Positions 22,726 to 31,182 of a stretch of 64,000 bases of DNA are shown one piece after another. The DNA lies in the NCBI RefSeq assembly GCF_031954365.1, contig NZ_JAUSVZ010000018.1, one strand, 5' to 3'. Within the stretch, counting starts at the first letter, position 1. Every line of letters starts with the position of its first letter. The notes under the pieces were generated by a model, which saw only the letters and a list, made by a program, of their open reading frames with translations, was not told the origin of the DNA and ran no database searches. This DNA is from Brevibacillus aydinogluensis (GTDB lineage Bacteria > Bacillota > Bacilli > Brevibacillales > Brevibacillaceae). The translations under genes were made by a program, and so were the position numbers.

Positions 22726-23337
22726 ATGCAGCTGGAAAAGCTGGTCACCTTTTACAAAGCGCTGGGAGACCCGACCCGTCTGCGCATCGTCGCGCTCCTG
22801 GCGAACGGTCCGCTGCACGGCCAAGCGCTGGCCGGCAAGCTGGGCGTCACCCCGCCCACCATCACGCACCACATGGCAAAGCTGCGCGAGGCCGGGATCG
22901 TCTATGAGCGGCGGGAAAAAAACACGATTTACTTTACCCTGCACGAGACCAATCTGACGCGCAAATCGCAGGCGCTTCTGACCCTGCTGGACAAGGCGAA
23001 AGGAACGGAAGGAGCGGCAGAGATGGAGGAAACGGACGAGAAGTGGGCGGCGGAGAAAATGCAGGTGATCCGCCATTTCTTCACGGCGGACGGCAGGCTG
23101 AAGCACATCCCGACTCAGCGAAAGAAAAAGCTGATCGTCTTCGAACACATGGTGCGGGGACTGGAGCGGGGACGAAAGTACGAGGAGCGGGAAATCAACG
23201 AGTACATCCGCCGCTTCCACGACGATTACGCCACGATCCGGCGCGAATTTGTGATGAACCACTATATGTACCGGGAGAACGGCATCTACGAGTTGAATCC
23301 CCCGGAGATGTGGGCCAAGGCGGAAGACCTGCGCTGA
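22726..23337 (+). CDS. ArsR-type regulator with C-terminal DUF2087
   Basis: A 203-aa regulator. The N-terminal winged helix is of ArsR type (YKALGDPTRLRIVALLANG, GKLGVTPPTITHHMAKLREAG). There is no CxC metal site in the recognition region, so it is probably not a metal sensor. The C-terminal DUF2087-like domain (VIRHFFTADGRLKHIPTQRKK, FDEDYATIRREFVM-type) is shared with proteins of unknown ligand. ATG 22726 follows GGAAGGAGGGGG; an upstream TTG at 22702 overlaps that site. It appears to be a single-gene unit under an inverted repeat. Confidence 0.85.
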   Translation: MQLEKLVTFYKALGDPTRLRIVALLANGPLHGQALAGKLGVTPPTITHHMAKLREAGIVYERREKNTIYFTLHETNLTRKSQALLTLLDKAKGTEGAAEMEETDEKWAAEKMQVIRHFFTADGRLKHIPTQRKKKLIVFEHMVRGLERGRKYEEREINEYIRRFHDDYATIRREFVMNHYMYRENGIYELNPPEMWAKAEDLR

Positions 23338-23370
23338 AGAGCGGAGCGGCTGCAAAAGCAGCATAAACAA

Positions 23371-23408
23371 AAAAAGGACAACCGTCGGCACCTGCCGCTT
23401 CGGTTGTC
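23371..23408 (-). terminator. Terminator of ytpI
   Basis: GACAACCG (23377-23384) pairs with CGGTTGTC (23401-23408). The T tract is on the minus strand (A7 at 23369-23375), so it stops leftward transcription from ytpI. A second 9-bp hairpin, ATGGGAACG/CGTTCCCAT (23473-23499), lies between and has no T tract. Confidence 0.7.
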
Positions 23409-23520
23409 TGAAGCAAGAATGTCACACAGGCTCATTATACGCAGGAACAGCGATTTTGGCCAGAAAAAACGAATGGGAACGGAGGAAAAACGTTCCCATG
23501 GCAGGCTCGGCCCCTGACGG

Positions 23521-23844
23521 CTACGAGCCTTTTTTCAGTTCCGCCTGCCACGCAGCGCGGTAGCGGAGGAAGTTGCGTGTGCCGAGAATCAGGTTGACAC
23601 CGCCGACAAACAGGAGCACCAGGGCGATCACGACGCGGATCACGTCCAGCTGGTCAAACGTCAACTGATTGAGTCCCAGCAGCGTGACCAACACGCCGAG
23701 CGACATGTTCATCTTGCCCAGGGTCATGCGCGACGCCAACGGGTGCATCCCACGCTGACGAGCGGTAATGCTGTAGTACACGCTGGCCACCAGGGAAGCC
23801 AGCACTCCGGTTACATAGGTCGCAAACCACATGCATGGATTCAT
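23521..23844 (-). CDS. ytpI: YtpI-like membrane protein
   Basis: A 107-aa protein with three predicted membrane segments (about residues 6-25, 45-61 and 69-88) and a basic end (RNFLRYRAAWQAELKKGS). Position beside ytoI and upstream of dnaE matches ytpI of Bacillus, a gene of unknown function. Start choice is ambiguous: ATG 23844 lies close to AGGAGAGG, while ATG 23832 is further. nrnA, ytrH and ytrI, which follow ytpI in B. subtilis, are not in this window. Confidence 0.7.
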   Translation of the reverse strand: MNPCMWFATYVTGVLASLVASVYYSITARQRGMHPLASRMTLGKMNMSLGVLVTLLGLNQLTFDQLDVIRVVIALVLLFVGGVNLILGTRNFLRYRAAWQAELKKGS

Positions 23845-23911
23845 CCTCTCCTGCGATCTGGTACTATCCTACCAAAGTTTGCGAAAGCGGGCAATCTGGA
23901 CAGGGGAATGT

Positions 23912-23939
23912 TTGTTCTCATATGGTTTTGTGGTATAAT
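23912..23939 (+). promoter_or_regulatory. Promoter of the holin-like toxin gene
   Basis: TTGTTC (23912-23917), 16 bases, TATAAT (23934-23939) with TG just before the -10. It gives a leader of about 60 bases before the 26-codon gene. Confidence 0.75.
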
Positions 23940-24008
23940 TTTCTTGTACAATAGCACATCAGTTCGCAAAGGGGGCACTTCCATCCCTGCAAGAAAGGGG
24001 GTGACGCG

Positions 24009-24089
24009 ATGACCGTATACCAAGCGTTGAGTCTGATGCTGGCGTTTGGAAGCCTGGTTGTCATGCTCCTGACGAACAAAAAGAAGTAG
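24009..24089 (+). CDS. Holin-like type I toxin (TxpA/BsrG-like), 26 aa
   Basis: ATG 24009 follows AAAGGGGGTGA. The product is MTVYQALSLMLAFGSLVVM, then LLTNKKK: a short N-terminal polar start, one hydrophobic span and a lysine tail, exactly the plan of the Hol_Tox (PF16935) putative holin-like toxins found in Bacillus type I systems. Promoter (23912-23939), terminator (24172-24208) and a convergent antisense unit are all visible. The antisense RNA would overlap its 3' end by about 130 bases. In B. subtilis such toxins damage the membrane when unchecked. Toxicity here is inference. Confidence 0.8.
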   Translation: MTVYQALSLMLAFGSLVVMLLTNKKK

Positions 24090-24246
24090 GCCGCGCGTGA
24101 GTCCGACAGCTCCGCGACCTACTCCTCTTCCCAACGGGCCGTTCCCTTTGCGGAAACGTCTATTGTGCGATGACCGGAGCGCGGCAACGCTTCGGTCTCT
24201 TTCATTTGATTCCCGTTCGACGGCCGTTGCTGGCAAGGGAATCCCT
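24075..24246 (-). ncRNA. Candidate antisense RNA antitoxin
   Basis: A minus-strand promoter TTTACA (24281-24276), 17 bases, TATAGT (24258-24253) points back at the toxin gene. It is followed by a hairpin whose arms (24122-24113 and 24095-24086) pair over ten bases in the minus-strand RNA, with one G-U pair, then UUCUUUUUG. In plus-strand RNA the same position is a C-A mismatch, so the hairpin suits leftward transcription. The RNA would be about 170 nt and overlap the toxin mRNA 3' end, as RatA and SR4 do. Confidence 0.6.
24172..24208 (+). terminator. Terminator of the toxin mRNA
   Basis: GACCGGAGCG (24172-24181) pairs with CGCTTCGGTC (24188-24197), including one G-U pair, followed by TCTTTCATTT. 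The toxin mRNA would be about 260 nt. Confidence 0.6.
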
Positions 24247-24252
24247 ATCTTC

Positions 24253-24281
24253 ACTATACCCATGCGGCAAGGGATTGTAAA
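24253..24281 (-). promoter_or_regulatory. Promoter of the antisense RNA
   Basis: On the minus strand TTTACA (24281-24276) and TATAGT (24258-24253) are 17 bases apart. The start would be near 24246. It is divergent to the TATAAT (24315-24320) that probably serves dnaE. Confidence 0.6.
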
Positions 24282-24364
24282 GCCCACGCCTGCCCTGACA
24301 GGGGCGGGATGAAGTATAATGAAAGAAAACGACAACGGGACGGAACAAGAGAGGAAGGAACGCG

Positions 24365-27300
24365 ATGACCCCCTTTGTCCATCTGCATGTGCACACGGAA
24401 TACAGTTTGCTCGACGGCGCGGCCCGCATCGAGGAACTGGTGCGCCGGGCGGCGGAGCTGGGCATGCCGGCCCTGGCGATGACCGATCACGCCAACCTGT
24501 ACGGCGCCGTGCCGTTTTACAAGGCCTGCCGGGACGTAGGCATCAAGCCGATTATCGGCATGGAGGCGTACGTCATCGAAGGAAACCTGCAGGATCGCGT
24601 GCGCAATGCCCCCGCACCGTACCATCTCGTGCTGCTGGCGGAGAACGATCGCGGCTACCGCAATCTGCTCAAGCTGGCAACGCTGGCCAACACGGAGGGC
24701 CACTTCATCCTCCCCCGGCTGAACAAGGAGGCGCTGGCCCACTACAGCGAGGGGCTGATCGCTTTGAGCGCCTGCCGGGAGGGGGAGGTGGCCCGGCTGC
24801 TGCTCGCCGGCGACAGCGAGGGAGCCCGACAGGCGGCGCTCTGGTATCAGCAGGTGTTCGGCGCTGACCGGTTTTACCTGGAACTGCAGGATCACGGGTT
24901 GGAGATCGAGCGCAGGCTGAATCAGCGGCTGCTCCATCTGGGGCGGGAGACGGGCATTCCGCTCGTCGCCACCAACAACGTGCACTACGTCTACCGGGAG
25001 CAGCACCGGCAGCATGACATTTTGCTGGCAATTGGCGAGGGCAAGACGGTGGACGAGGAGAACCGATTCCGCTACGAGACCGACGAGTACTACCTGAAAA
25101 GCGGCGACGAGATGGCCCGCCTGTTTGCCTATGCGCCGCAAGCGCTGTCCAACACGGCCGCCATCGCCGAACGCTGTCAGTGGGAATTGTCGTTTGGCCA
25201 GCACATTTTGCCCAGGTTTCCCCTGCCTGCCGGACAGGAACCGACAACTTTCCTGCGCGAACTGTGCGAACAAGGCTGCCGCGAGCGCTACGGCGAGATC
25301 ACGCCCGAGGTGCGCGAGCGGTTGGAACACGAACTGGCGATCATTACGCGGACCGGTTTTACCGATTACTTTCTGATCGTCTGGGACTTCATGCGCCACG
25401 CCCATGAGCAGGGCATTCCGACCGGGCCGGGACGCGGTTCGGCGGCGGGCAGCCTGGTGGCCTATGCGCTGAAGATCACCAATGTTGATCCGCTTCGCTT
25501 CAGCCTGCTGTTTGAACGGTTTCTCAACCCGGAGCGGGTGACGATGCCGGACATCGACATTGATTTTTCCGTTGAGCGGCGGGACGAGGTGATCCGTTAC
25601 GTGGCCGACAAGTACGGTCATGACCGGGTGGCGCAGATCATCACGTTTGGCACGATGGCGGCACGGGCTGCTGTCCGCGATGCGGGGCGGGCACTGGGGC
25701 TGTCGCTTGGCCTGGTGGACCGGGTGGCCAAAATGATCCCGCAGTCTCCCGGCATGACCATCGACAAGGCGTTCCAGCTCAATCCAGAGTTGGGCAAGCT
25801 GTGCGAGACGAACGGCCAGGCGAAGCAGTTGATCGAAGCGGCCAGGGGCGTCGAGGGGCTGCCCCGCCACGCTTCCACGCACGCGGCCGGCGTAGTGATC
25901 GCACCGGAGCCGCTGACCGAGTACGTGCCGCTGCAGACCGGCAGCGAAGGCTTGGCTTTGACCCAGTATCCGATGGAAGCGCTGGAAGAGATCGGTCTGT
26001 TAAAGATGGATTTTCTCGGCCTGCGCAACCTGACGATCATTCAGGAAACGCTGCGCCATCTGCGAGAACAGGGGATCGACCTCGACCTGGAGCGGATTCC
26101 CCCCGACGACGCCAAGACCTTCCGGATGCTCAGCCGCGGCGAGACGACGGGGATCTTTCAACTGGAATCGGCGGGGTTCCGCAGCGTGCTGCGCGAGCTG
26201 AAGCCGACCAGCCTGGCCGACATTGTCGCCGTGCTCGCCCTTTACCGGCCGGGGCCGATGGAAATTATCCCGCAGTACATCCGGGCCAAGCACGGCGAAA
26301 CCCAGGTGCACTACGCCCACCCCGATCTGGAGCCGATCCTGAAAGAAACGCACGGCTTCATGATCTACCAGGAGCAGATCATGCAGATCTCTTCCAAGCT
26401 GGCCGGGTTCAGCCTGGGCGAGGCGGACATATTGCGGCGGGCGGTGGGCAAGAAGAAACGGGAACTGTTGGCCGAGCAGCGGGAGAAGTTCGTCGCCGGC
26501 TGCGTCAGACAGGGCTACGGGGAGCGGCTCGGCAACGAAATCTACGACCTGATCGTCCGCTTCGCCGACTACGGTTTCAACAAGGCGCACTCGGTCGCCT
26601 ACGCGATCATCGCCTACCAGATGGCCTACCTGAAGGCCAACTACCCGCTCGCCTTCATGGCCGCGCTGCTGTCGCTTTCCATCGGCAGCCAGACGCGCAT
26701 CGCCGAGTACACTGAAGAGGCGCGGCGGCTGCGGCTGACCGTGCTGCCCCCGGACGTAAACGAGAGTCAGGCCTTTTTTACCGTGGAAAAGGAGGCGATC
26801 CGCTTCGGACTGGCGGCGGTCAAAAACGTCGGCTACGGCGCCATCGAGTCGATCGTGCAGGAGCGGGCCAAACGTCCGTACCGCGACCTGTTTGACTTCT
26901 GCGCCCGGGTGGACGGCAGGCTGGTCAACCGGCGGGTGGTCGAATCGCTGATTCTGTGCGGCGCGCTGGATTCGCTGCCCGGTCACCGCAGCCAGCTCAT
27001 GGTGCTGCTGGACGAGGCGATGGGCAAAGCGACGGGCAGGCGGCAGGAGCGGGACGCCGACCAGCTCAACCTGTTTGCCGGCGAAGACGGAGCAGAGCCT
27101 GTGCGCCTGCCGTCCGAGTACCCCGATGTGCCACCGTTTTCGCGCAGCCAGCAGTTGAAAGAAGAGCGGGAACTGCTTGGTGTCTACCTGTCCGGACATC
27201 CGCTGGACCAGTTCGCCCACCTGCTCAACCGGCCGGAGGTGCACGCCGTCTCTGCGCTGGCGGAGTGCGCCCGAGACCAGACGGTAAAAGTGGTGGGCAT

Positions 27301-27793
27301 GATCGTCGAAGAGCGGCGGATTCAGACCAAGAAAGGGGAACCGATGGCCTTCGTCACGCTGGAGGACAAAACCGCCCAGGTGGAGATGGTCGTCTTTCCA
27401 AAGGTGTACGCCAAATACATCGACCTGCTGAAGCGGGAGCGGATCGTCGTCGTGGAAGCGCGGGTGGATCATCAGGACGATGCGGTGAAGCTGCTGGTCT
27501 CCCGCATGTGGGATGTTGAAGCACTGCCCAGGCCGTCGACAGAGCCCGTGCTGTTTGTCAAAATTACGCCGGAACAGGAGCGCGATTCGACACTGCACCG
27601 GCTGCAGCGCTTGTTTGTCGAAAAAAAAGGAACGATTCCCGTCGTCCTGTACTACGAAGGAAAAAAGCAGACAATCCGCCTGCCGGACGCGATTCGCGTA
27701 GAGGTGGATGCTGCCTTTTTGGAGCAAGCGCGAGAAATTGTGGGAAGTGACAGCGTAATTCAAAAAGAATTGCCAGTAAACTGGGGAGGATGA
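24365..27793 (+). CDS. dnaE: DNA polymerase III subunit alpha DnaE
   Basis: A 1142-aa C-family DNA polymerase. Domain order: PHP domain (FVHLHVHTEYSLLDG at residue 4 on), palm and fingers with the catalytic acidic motif PDIDIDF (D396, D398), thumb and HhH (GKKKRELLAEQREKF; GFNKAHSVAYAIIAYQMAYL), then an OB fold (VKVVGMIVEERRIQTKKGE). In Firmicutes with PolC, DnaE extends primers on the lagging strand. It replaces the usual ytrH-ytrI-dnaE arrangement, lying directly after the toxin locus. TATAAT at 24315-24320 is a likely -10; the ribosome-binding site is GAGGAAGG at 24351-24358. The stop codon lies within the terminator stem-loop. Confidence 0.96.
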   Translation: MTPFVHLHVHTEYSLLDGAARIEELVRRAAELGMPALAMTDHANLYGAVPFYKACRDVGIKPIIGMEAYVIEGNLQDRVRNAPAPYHLVLLAENDRGYRNLLKLATLANTEGHFILPRLNKEALAHYSEGLIALSACREGEVARLLLAGDSEGARQAALWYQQVFGADRFYLELQDHGLEIERRLNQRLLHLGRETGIPLVATNNVHYVYREQHRQHDILLAIGEGKTVDEENRFRYETDEYYLKSGDEMARLFAYAPQALSNTAAIAERCQWELSFGQHILPRFPLPAGQEPTTFLRELCEQGCRERYGEITPEVRERLEHELAIITRTGFTDYFLIVWDFMRHAHEQGIPTGPGRGSAAGSLVAYALKITNVDPLRFSLLFERFLNPERVTMPDIDIDFSVERRDEVIRYVADKYGHDRVAQIITFGTMAARAAVRDAGRALGLSLGLVDRVAKMIPQSPGMTIDKAFQLNPELGKLCETNGQAKQLIEAARGVEGLPRHASTHAAGVVIAPEPLTEYVPLQTGSEGLALTQYPMEALEEIGLLKMDFLGLRNLTIIQETLRHLREQGIDLDLERIPPDDAKTFRMLSRGETTGIFQLESAGFRSVLRELKPTSLADIVAVLALYRPGPMEIIPQYIRAKHGETQVHYAHPDLEPILKETHGFMIYQEQIMQISSKLAGFSLGEADILRRAVGKKKRELLAEQREKFVAGCVRQGYGERLGNEIYDLIVRFADYGFNKAHSVAYAIIAYQMAYLKANYPLAFMAALLSLSIGSQTRIAEYTEEARRLRLTVLPPDVNESQAFFTVEKEAIRFGLAAVKNVGYGAIESIVQERAKRPYRDLFDFCARVDGRLVNRRVVESLILCGALDSLPGHRSQLMVLLDEAMGKATGRRQERDADQLNLFAGEDGAEPVRLPSEYPDVPPFSRSQQLKEERELLGVYLSGHPLDQFAHLLNRPEVHAVSALAECARDQTVKVVGMIVEERRIQTKKGEPMAFVTLEDKTAQVEMVVFPKVYAKYIDLLKRERIVVVEARVDHQDDAVKLLVSRMWDVEALPRPSTEPVLFVKITPEQERDSTLHRLQRLFVEKKGTIPVVLYYEGKKQTIRLPDAIRVEVDAAFLEQAREIVGSDSVIQKELPVNWGG

Positions 27794-27811
27794 ACCAAGT
27801 CCTCCCTTTTT
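27784..27811 (+). terminator. Terminator of dnaE
   Basis: GGGAGGA (27784-27790) and TCCTCCC (27800-27806) then TTTTT; the TGA stop is in the loop. Confidence 0.88.
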
Positions 27812-27827
27812 CGCCGTTTTCGGCGGC

Positions 27828-27855
27828 TTTACAGGAGAATGGGTTTTGTTATAAT
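27828..27855 (+). promoter_or_regulatory. Promoter of the malic enzyme gene
   Basis: TTTACA (27828-27833), 16 bases, TATAAT (27850-27855) with an extended TG two bases before it. Confidence 0.75.
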
Positions 27856-27871
27856 GGGGACATACCCAAAA

Positions 27872-27888
27872 AAGTGGTCTGACCACTT
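27872..27888. promoter_or_regulatory. FadR/GntR-type operator
   Basis: A perfect 17-base palindrome, AAGTGGTC-T-GACCACTT, lies just after the predicted start of malic-enzyme transcription. TGGTCnGACCA is the classic half-site pair of FadR-subfamily GntR regulators (PdhR, LldR, FadR). The next gene encodes such a regulator. Confidence 0.65.
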
Positions 27889-27950
27889 AGGTTCGATATA
27901 GATAAGTGAATCAGAGCGATACCAGATAGACATGAAATGGAGTGGTACTT

Positions 27951-29195
27951 GTGTCCAATTTGCGAGAGGATGCACTGGAACTTCACCGGAAGCACAGAGG
28001 GAAACTGGAAGCGGTTACCAAGGTGCCGGTGCGCAATGCCCGCGACCTGAGCCTGGCGTATTCGCCGGGTGTGGCAGAGCCGTGCAAGGAAATCTTTGAC
28101 GACGTGTCCAAAGTATACGACTACACGATGAAAGCCAACCTGGTGGCCGTGGTCAGTGACGGTACCGCCGTGCTCGGACTGGGCAACATCGGTCCGGAAG
28201 CGGCCATGCCGGTCATGGAAGGCAAAGCCGTTCTGTTCAAGTCGTTTGCCGGCGTCGACGCCTTCCCGATCTGCCTGAACACCACTGACGTCGACAAGAT
28301 CGTGGAGACGGTGAAACTGCTGGAGCCGACGTTTGGCGGCGTCAACCTGGAGGACATCGCCGCGCCTGCGTGCTTTGAGATTGAGGAGCGCCTGAAAAAG
28401 GAAACCAACATCCCGATTTTCCACGACGACCAGCACGGTACGGCTATCGTGACCGCCGCCGGTCTGATCAACGCTCTGCGCGTGGTGAACAAAAAGCTGG
28501 AGGATGTCCGCGTGGTCACCAACGGGGCGGGAGCGGCAGGCATCGCCATCATCAAACTGCTCCTGTCCATGGGCGTCAAAGACGTGATCATGTGCGACAC
28601 CAAGGGGATCGTGTACGAAGGCCGTACCTTTGGCATGAACCCGGTCAAGGAAGAAATGGCGAAAATTACGAACCGCAGCAAAAAGCAAGGGGATCTGGCT
28701 GAAGCGATGAAGGGCGCCGACGTGTTCATCGGCGTATCCGTGGCCGGTGCCGTTACCCAGGAGATGGTCCGGTCGATGAACCGCGATCCGATCATTTTTG
28801 CGATGGCCAACCCGGTTCCGGAAATCATGCCGGACGAAGCAAAAGCGGCGGGTGCTGCCGTGGTGGGCACGGGCCGTTCCGACTTCCCCAACCAGGTGAA
28901 CAACGTCCTGGCGTTCCCGGGCATCTTCCGCGGTGCGCTGGATACCCGCGCCACCAACATCAACGAAGAGATGAAACGAGCGGCGGTTTACGCCATCGCC
29001 AATCTGATCTCGCCGGAAGAGCTGTCTGCTGACAAGGTGATTCCGGCACCGTTCGACCCGCGCGTCGCTCCCCACGTGGCAGCGGCGGTGGCGAAGGCGG
29101 CGATGGAAAGCGGCGTGGCCCGCATTACCGTCGATCCCGAAGAGGTCAAGGAAAGAACGGCAAAACTGGCCGCCATCTCGCTGCAAAAGGCGTAA
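27951..29195 (+). CDS. ytsJ: Malic enzyme (YtsJ type)
   Basis: Decarboxylates malate to pyruvate, giving NAD(P)H. The 414-aa protein is the short bacterial form: LSLAYSPGVAEPC, GTAVLGLGNIGPEAAMPVMEGK, FHDDQHGTAIV (metal site) and NGAGAAGIA (Rossmann) are all present. GTG 27951 is the best start, behind TGGAGTGG; GTG 27942 overlaps that site. B. subtilis YtsJ, at the same position beside accDA, prefers NADP. The 5' region holds a FadR-type palindrome, so control by the next gene product is likely. Neighbouring accDA suggests a role in supplying reducing power for fatty acid synthesis. Confidence 0.92.
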   Translation: MSNLREDALELHRKHRGKLEAVTKVPVRNARDLSLAYSPGVAEPCKEIFDDVSKVYDYTMKANLVAVVSDGTAVLGLGNIGPEAAMPVMEGKAVLFKSFAGVDAFPICLNTTDVDKIVETVKLLEPTFGGVNLEDIAAPACFEIEERLKKETNIPIFHDDQHGTAIVTAAGLINALRVVNKKLEDVRVVTNGAGAAGIAIIKLLLSMGVKDVIMCDTKGIVYEGRTFGMNPVKEEMAKITNRSKKQGDLAEAMKGADVFIGVSVAGAVTQEMVRSMNRDPIIFAMANPVPEIMPDEAKAAGAAVVGTGRSDFPNQVNNVLAFPGIFRGALDTRATNINEEMKRAAVYAIANLISPEELSADKVIPAPFDPRVAPHVAAAVAKAAMESGVARITVDPEEVKERTAKLAAISLQKA

Positions 29196-29223
29196 TCCCG
29201 GCCGTACGGGAAACAACGAAGAA

Positions 29224-29262
29224 CACCCTCCCAACCGTGTGCGCGGTCAGGAGGGTGCTTCG
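29224..29262 (+). terminator. Hairpin after the malic enzyme gene
   Basis: CACCCTCC (29224-29231) pairs with GGAGGGTG (29250-29257); only CTTCGCC follows, so termination may be partial and the regulator gene may be read in part from upstream. Confidence 0.55.
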
Positions 29263-29291
29263 CCGTAGACAGTCAATGAGGAGGGTGAAAA

Positions 29292-29963
29292 GTGCTCGGT
29301 TCTGCGCAAGAACGAAAAGTGTACGAAGGCATTCTGCTGCAGATCCATGAAATTGTTCGGGAAAAAAACCTGCGCCCCGGCGACAAGCTGCCGTCCGAAC
29401 GGGAGCTGTCCGAACAACTGGGAGCGGGCCGTTCTTCCGTCCGGGAGGCGCTTCGAGCCCTGGAACTGCTGGGACTGATTGAAACCCGCCGGGGAGAAGG
29501 CACCTTTTTGAAGCACTACCGACACAACCGCCTGATTGACATTCTCGGCTACTTTATCCTGCGGGACTACAAGACGAAAAAAGACCTGATCGAAATGCGC
29601 CGAATTCTGGAGCTGGAAGCGGTGCGGTTGGCCTGCCGGCGTGCCACAGACAAGCACTTTGACGAGATGGAGCGGATCTTGGCGGCGGCGGAGGAGCGCG
29701 TGGAGCGCGGCGAGGTTCCCACCGAGGAAGACTACCAGTTTCACCGCGTGATCTGCCGCTCCAGCCGCAACTCCATTCTGCATCGCATCTGGGCACCGCT
29801 CGTCGAGTACAGCGACAGCGTCCGCAGCGAATCGCTGGGACGCGAAGGTCGGGCCCGCACCGCGCTGGCGGAGCACCGTCGGATCATGGAAGCCATTCGC
29901 GAGGGAGACGAAGCACTGGCGGTGGAGAGAATGCGCGAGCACCTGGAAAACAGCAAGCTCTAG
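29292..29963 (+). CDS. FadR-subfamily GntR transcriptional regulator
   Basis: A 223-aa regulator: N-terminal winged helix (PSERELSEQLGAGRSSVREALRALELLG) and a C-terminal FCD ligand domain with the usual metal-binding histidines (EDYQFHRVICRSSRN, LAEHRRIMEAIREGDEA). GTG 29292 follows GGAGGGTG. It lies between malic enzyme and accDA. The FCD domain often binds organic acids, so pyruvate, malate or lactate are possible effectors. The perfect palindrome at 27872 is its probable operator; none was seen at its own start or before accD. Confidence 0.88.
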   Translation: MLGSAQERKVYEGILLQIHEIVREKNLRPGDKLPSERELSEQLGAGRSSVREALRALELLGLIETRRGEGTFLKHYRHNRLIDILGYFILRDYKTKKDLIEMRRILELEAVRLACRRATDKHFDEMERILAAAEERVERGEVPTEEDYQFHRVICRSSRNSILHRIWAPLVEYSDSVRSESLGREGRARTALAEHRRIMEAIREGDEALAVERMREHLENSKL

Positions 29964-29998
29964 TCGTGCGTCCCGCCTAGTCCGTTCCCTCTGCTGAT

Positions 29999-30028
29999 TT
30001 GCGACGAGCGCTGGCGCTGTGATATGAT
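29999..30028 (+). promoter_or_regulatory. Promoter before the accD cluster
   Basis: TTGCGA (29999-30004), 18 bases, TATGAT (30023-30028), the latter with TG upstream. It would drive the 60-aa gene, accD and accA. Confidence 0.55.
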
Positions 30029-30067
30029 GAGGCAGACCTGTTTTGGACGCTGAAGGAGGTTGCCAGC

Positions 30068-30250
30068 ATGTGGACGGTCATCTACATCGCTCCTAGCGCA
30101 AAAATAGCGGAACGGATACAGCAACGATTGACAGATGAAGGATTCCTGGTCAAGGTACGCGAGGCGAAAATTTCCAAGCAGTACGAAATTCTCGTGCCCG
30201 AAAGCGAAGTTCACGAAGTCCAGGAAATACTCGGCACGATCCTTCACTGA
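30068..30250 (+). CDS. Small conserved-looking protein upstream of accD
   Basis: A 60-aa protein with an alpha/beta pattern (TVIYIAPSAKIAERIQQRLTDEG then VKVREAKISKQYEILVPES). ATG 30068 has a strong AAGGAGG. The pattern recalls the DUF2007 putative signal-transducing fold, where a helix follows VxYxAPxxxxAE, but the match is only by eye. It is probably co-transcribed with accD (21 bases apart), so it may relate to acetyl-CoA carboxylase. No firm function. Confidence 0.7.
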   Translation: MWTVIYIAPSAKIAERIQQRLTDEGFLVKVREAKISKQYEILVPESEVHEVQEILGTILH

Positions 30251-30271
30251 CCAGAAAGGTGAGGTGTAACT

Positions 30272-31180
30272 GTGCTTAAAGACCTGTTCGGGAAGAAGCG
30301 AAAGTTCGCGACTGTCCCTGCGGAGACGATTGCGCGCGTTCCCGCCGGCGCGGACGGCGCCACTGTGACGGGACCCAAGGAAAAGGAAGTTCCCGAGGGA
30401 CTGATGAATAAATGCCCGCACTGCGGGAGCATCCACTACTCCAAGGACCTGGAGAAAAATTTGCGCGTCTGCAAAGGCTGCCAGTACCATTTCCCCATGT
30501 CCGCTCCCGAGCGCATCCAGTCGCTCCTGGATGACGGGAAGCTGACCGAGGAGTTCGACGCAGACCTGATCACCGCCAATCCGCTCGGCTTTCCCGGTTA
30601 TCTGGAGAAGCTGGAACAAGACATGAAAAACACCAATCTCAACGAGGCGGTCATCACCGGCGAGGGCGTGCTGGGAGGCAACCGCATCGTCATCGGCGTG
30701 ATGGACTCCCGCTTTCGGATGGCCAGCATGGGCTCGGTCGTCGGCGAGAAGATCACCCGGGCGATCGAGCGGGCCGTGGAGCGGCGACTGCCGTTTCTCC
30801 TTTTCTCCGCGTCCGGCGGTGCGCGGATGCAGGAGGGCGTGCTCAGCCTGATGCAGATGGCCAAGACGAGCGCGGCGCTGGCCCGGCTGGACCGGGAGCG
30901 GCTGTTGTTCATCTCCGTGCTCACCAACCCGACATACGGCGGGGTGACCGCCAGCTTCGCCTCGCTCGGCGACTACAACATCGCCGAACCGGGCGCAATG
31001 ATCGGGTTTGCCGGCCGTCGCGTGATTGAGCAGACGGTTCGCCAGGAGTTGCCGAAAGATTTTCAGACGGCGGAATTCCTGCTGAAGCACGGACAGCTCG
31101 ACATGGTGGTGCATCGCAAGGACATGCGGACCACGCTGGCAAAAATCGTCGAGCTGCACACGATTCGGGAGGGAGTGTAG
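30272..31180 (+). CDS. accD: Acetyl-CoA carboxylase carboxyltransferase subunit beta
   Basis: Transfers the carboxyl group from biotin carrier protein to acetyl-CoA, with AccA, the first step of fatty acid synthesis. The 302-aa protein has the N-terminal zinc ribbon (NKCPHCGSIHYSKDLEK, then VCKGCQYHF; four cysteines) and the crotonase-fold core (SMGSVVGEKITRAIE, FSASGGARMQEGVLSLMQMAKT, EPGAMIGFAGRRVIEQTV). GTG 30272 follows AAAGGTGAGG. It is separated from accA by two bases. Confidence 0.96.
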   Translation: MLKDLFGKKRKFATVPAETIARVPAGADGATVTGPKEKEVPEGLMNKCPHCGSIHYSKDLEKNLRVCKGCQYHFPMSAPERIQSLLDDGKLTEEFDADLITANPLGFPGYLEKLEQDMKNTNLNEAVITGEGVLGGNRIVIGVMDSRFRMASMGSVVGEKITRAIERAVERRLPFLLFSASGGARMQEGVLSLMQMAKTSAALARLDRERLLFISVLTNPTYGGVTASFASLGDYNIAEPGAMIGFAGRRVIEQTVRQELPKDFQTAEFLLKHGQLDMVVHRKDMRTTLAKIVELHTIREGV

Positions 31181-31182
31181 AA

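Noticed and set aside
26000..27886. A 628-codon minus-strand frame over dnaE
   Set aside because: Antisense to a clear dnaE with no domain or start signal.
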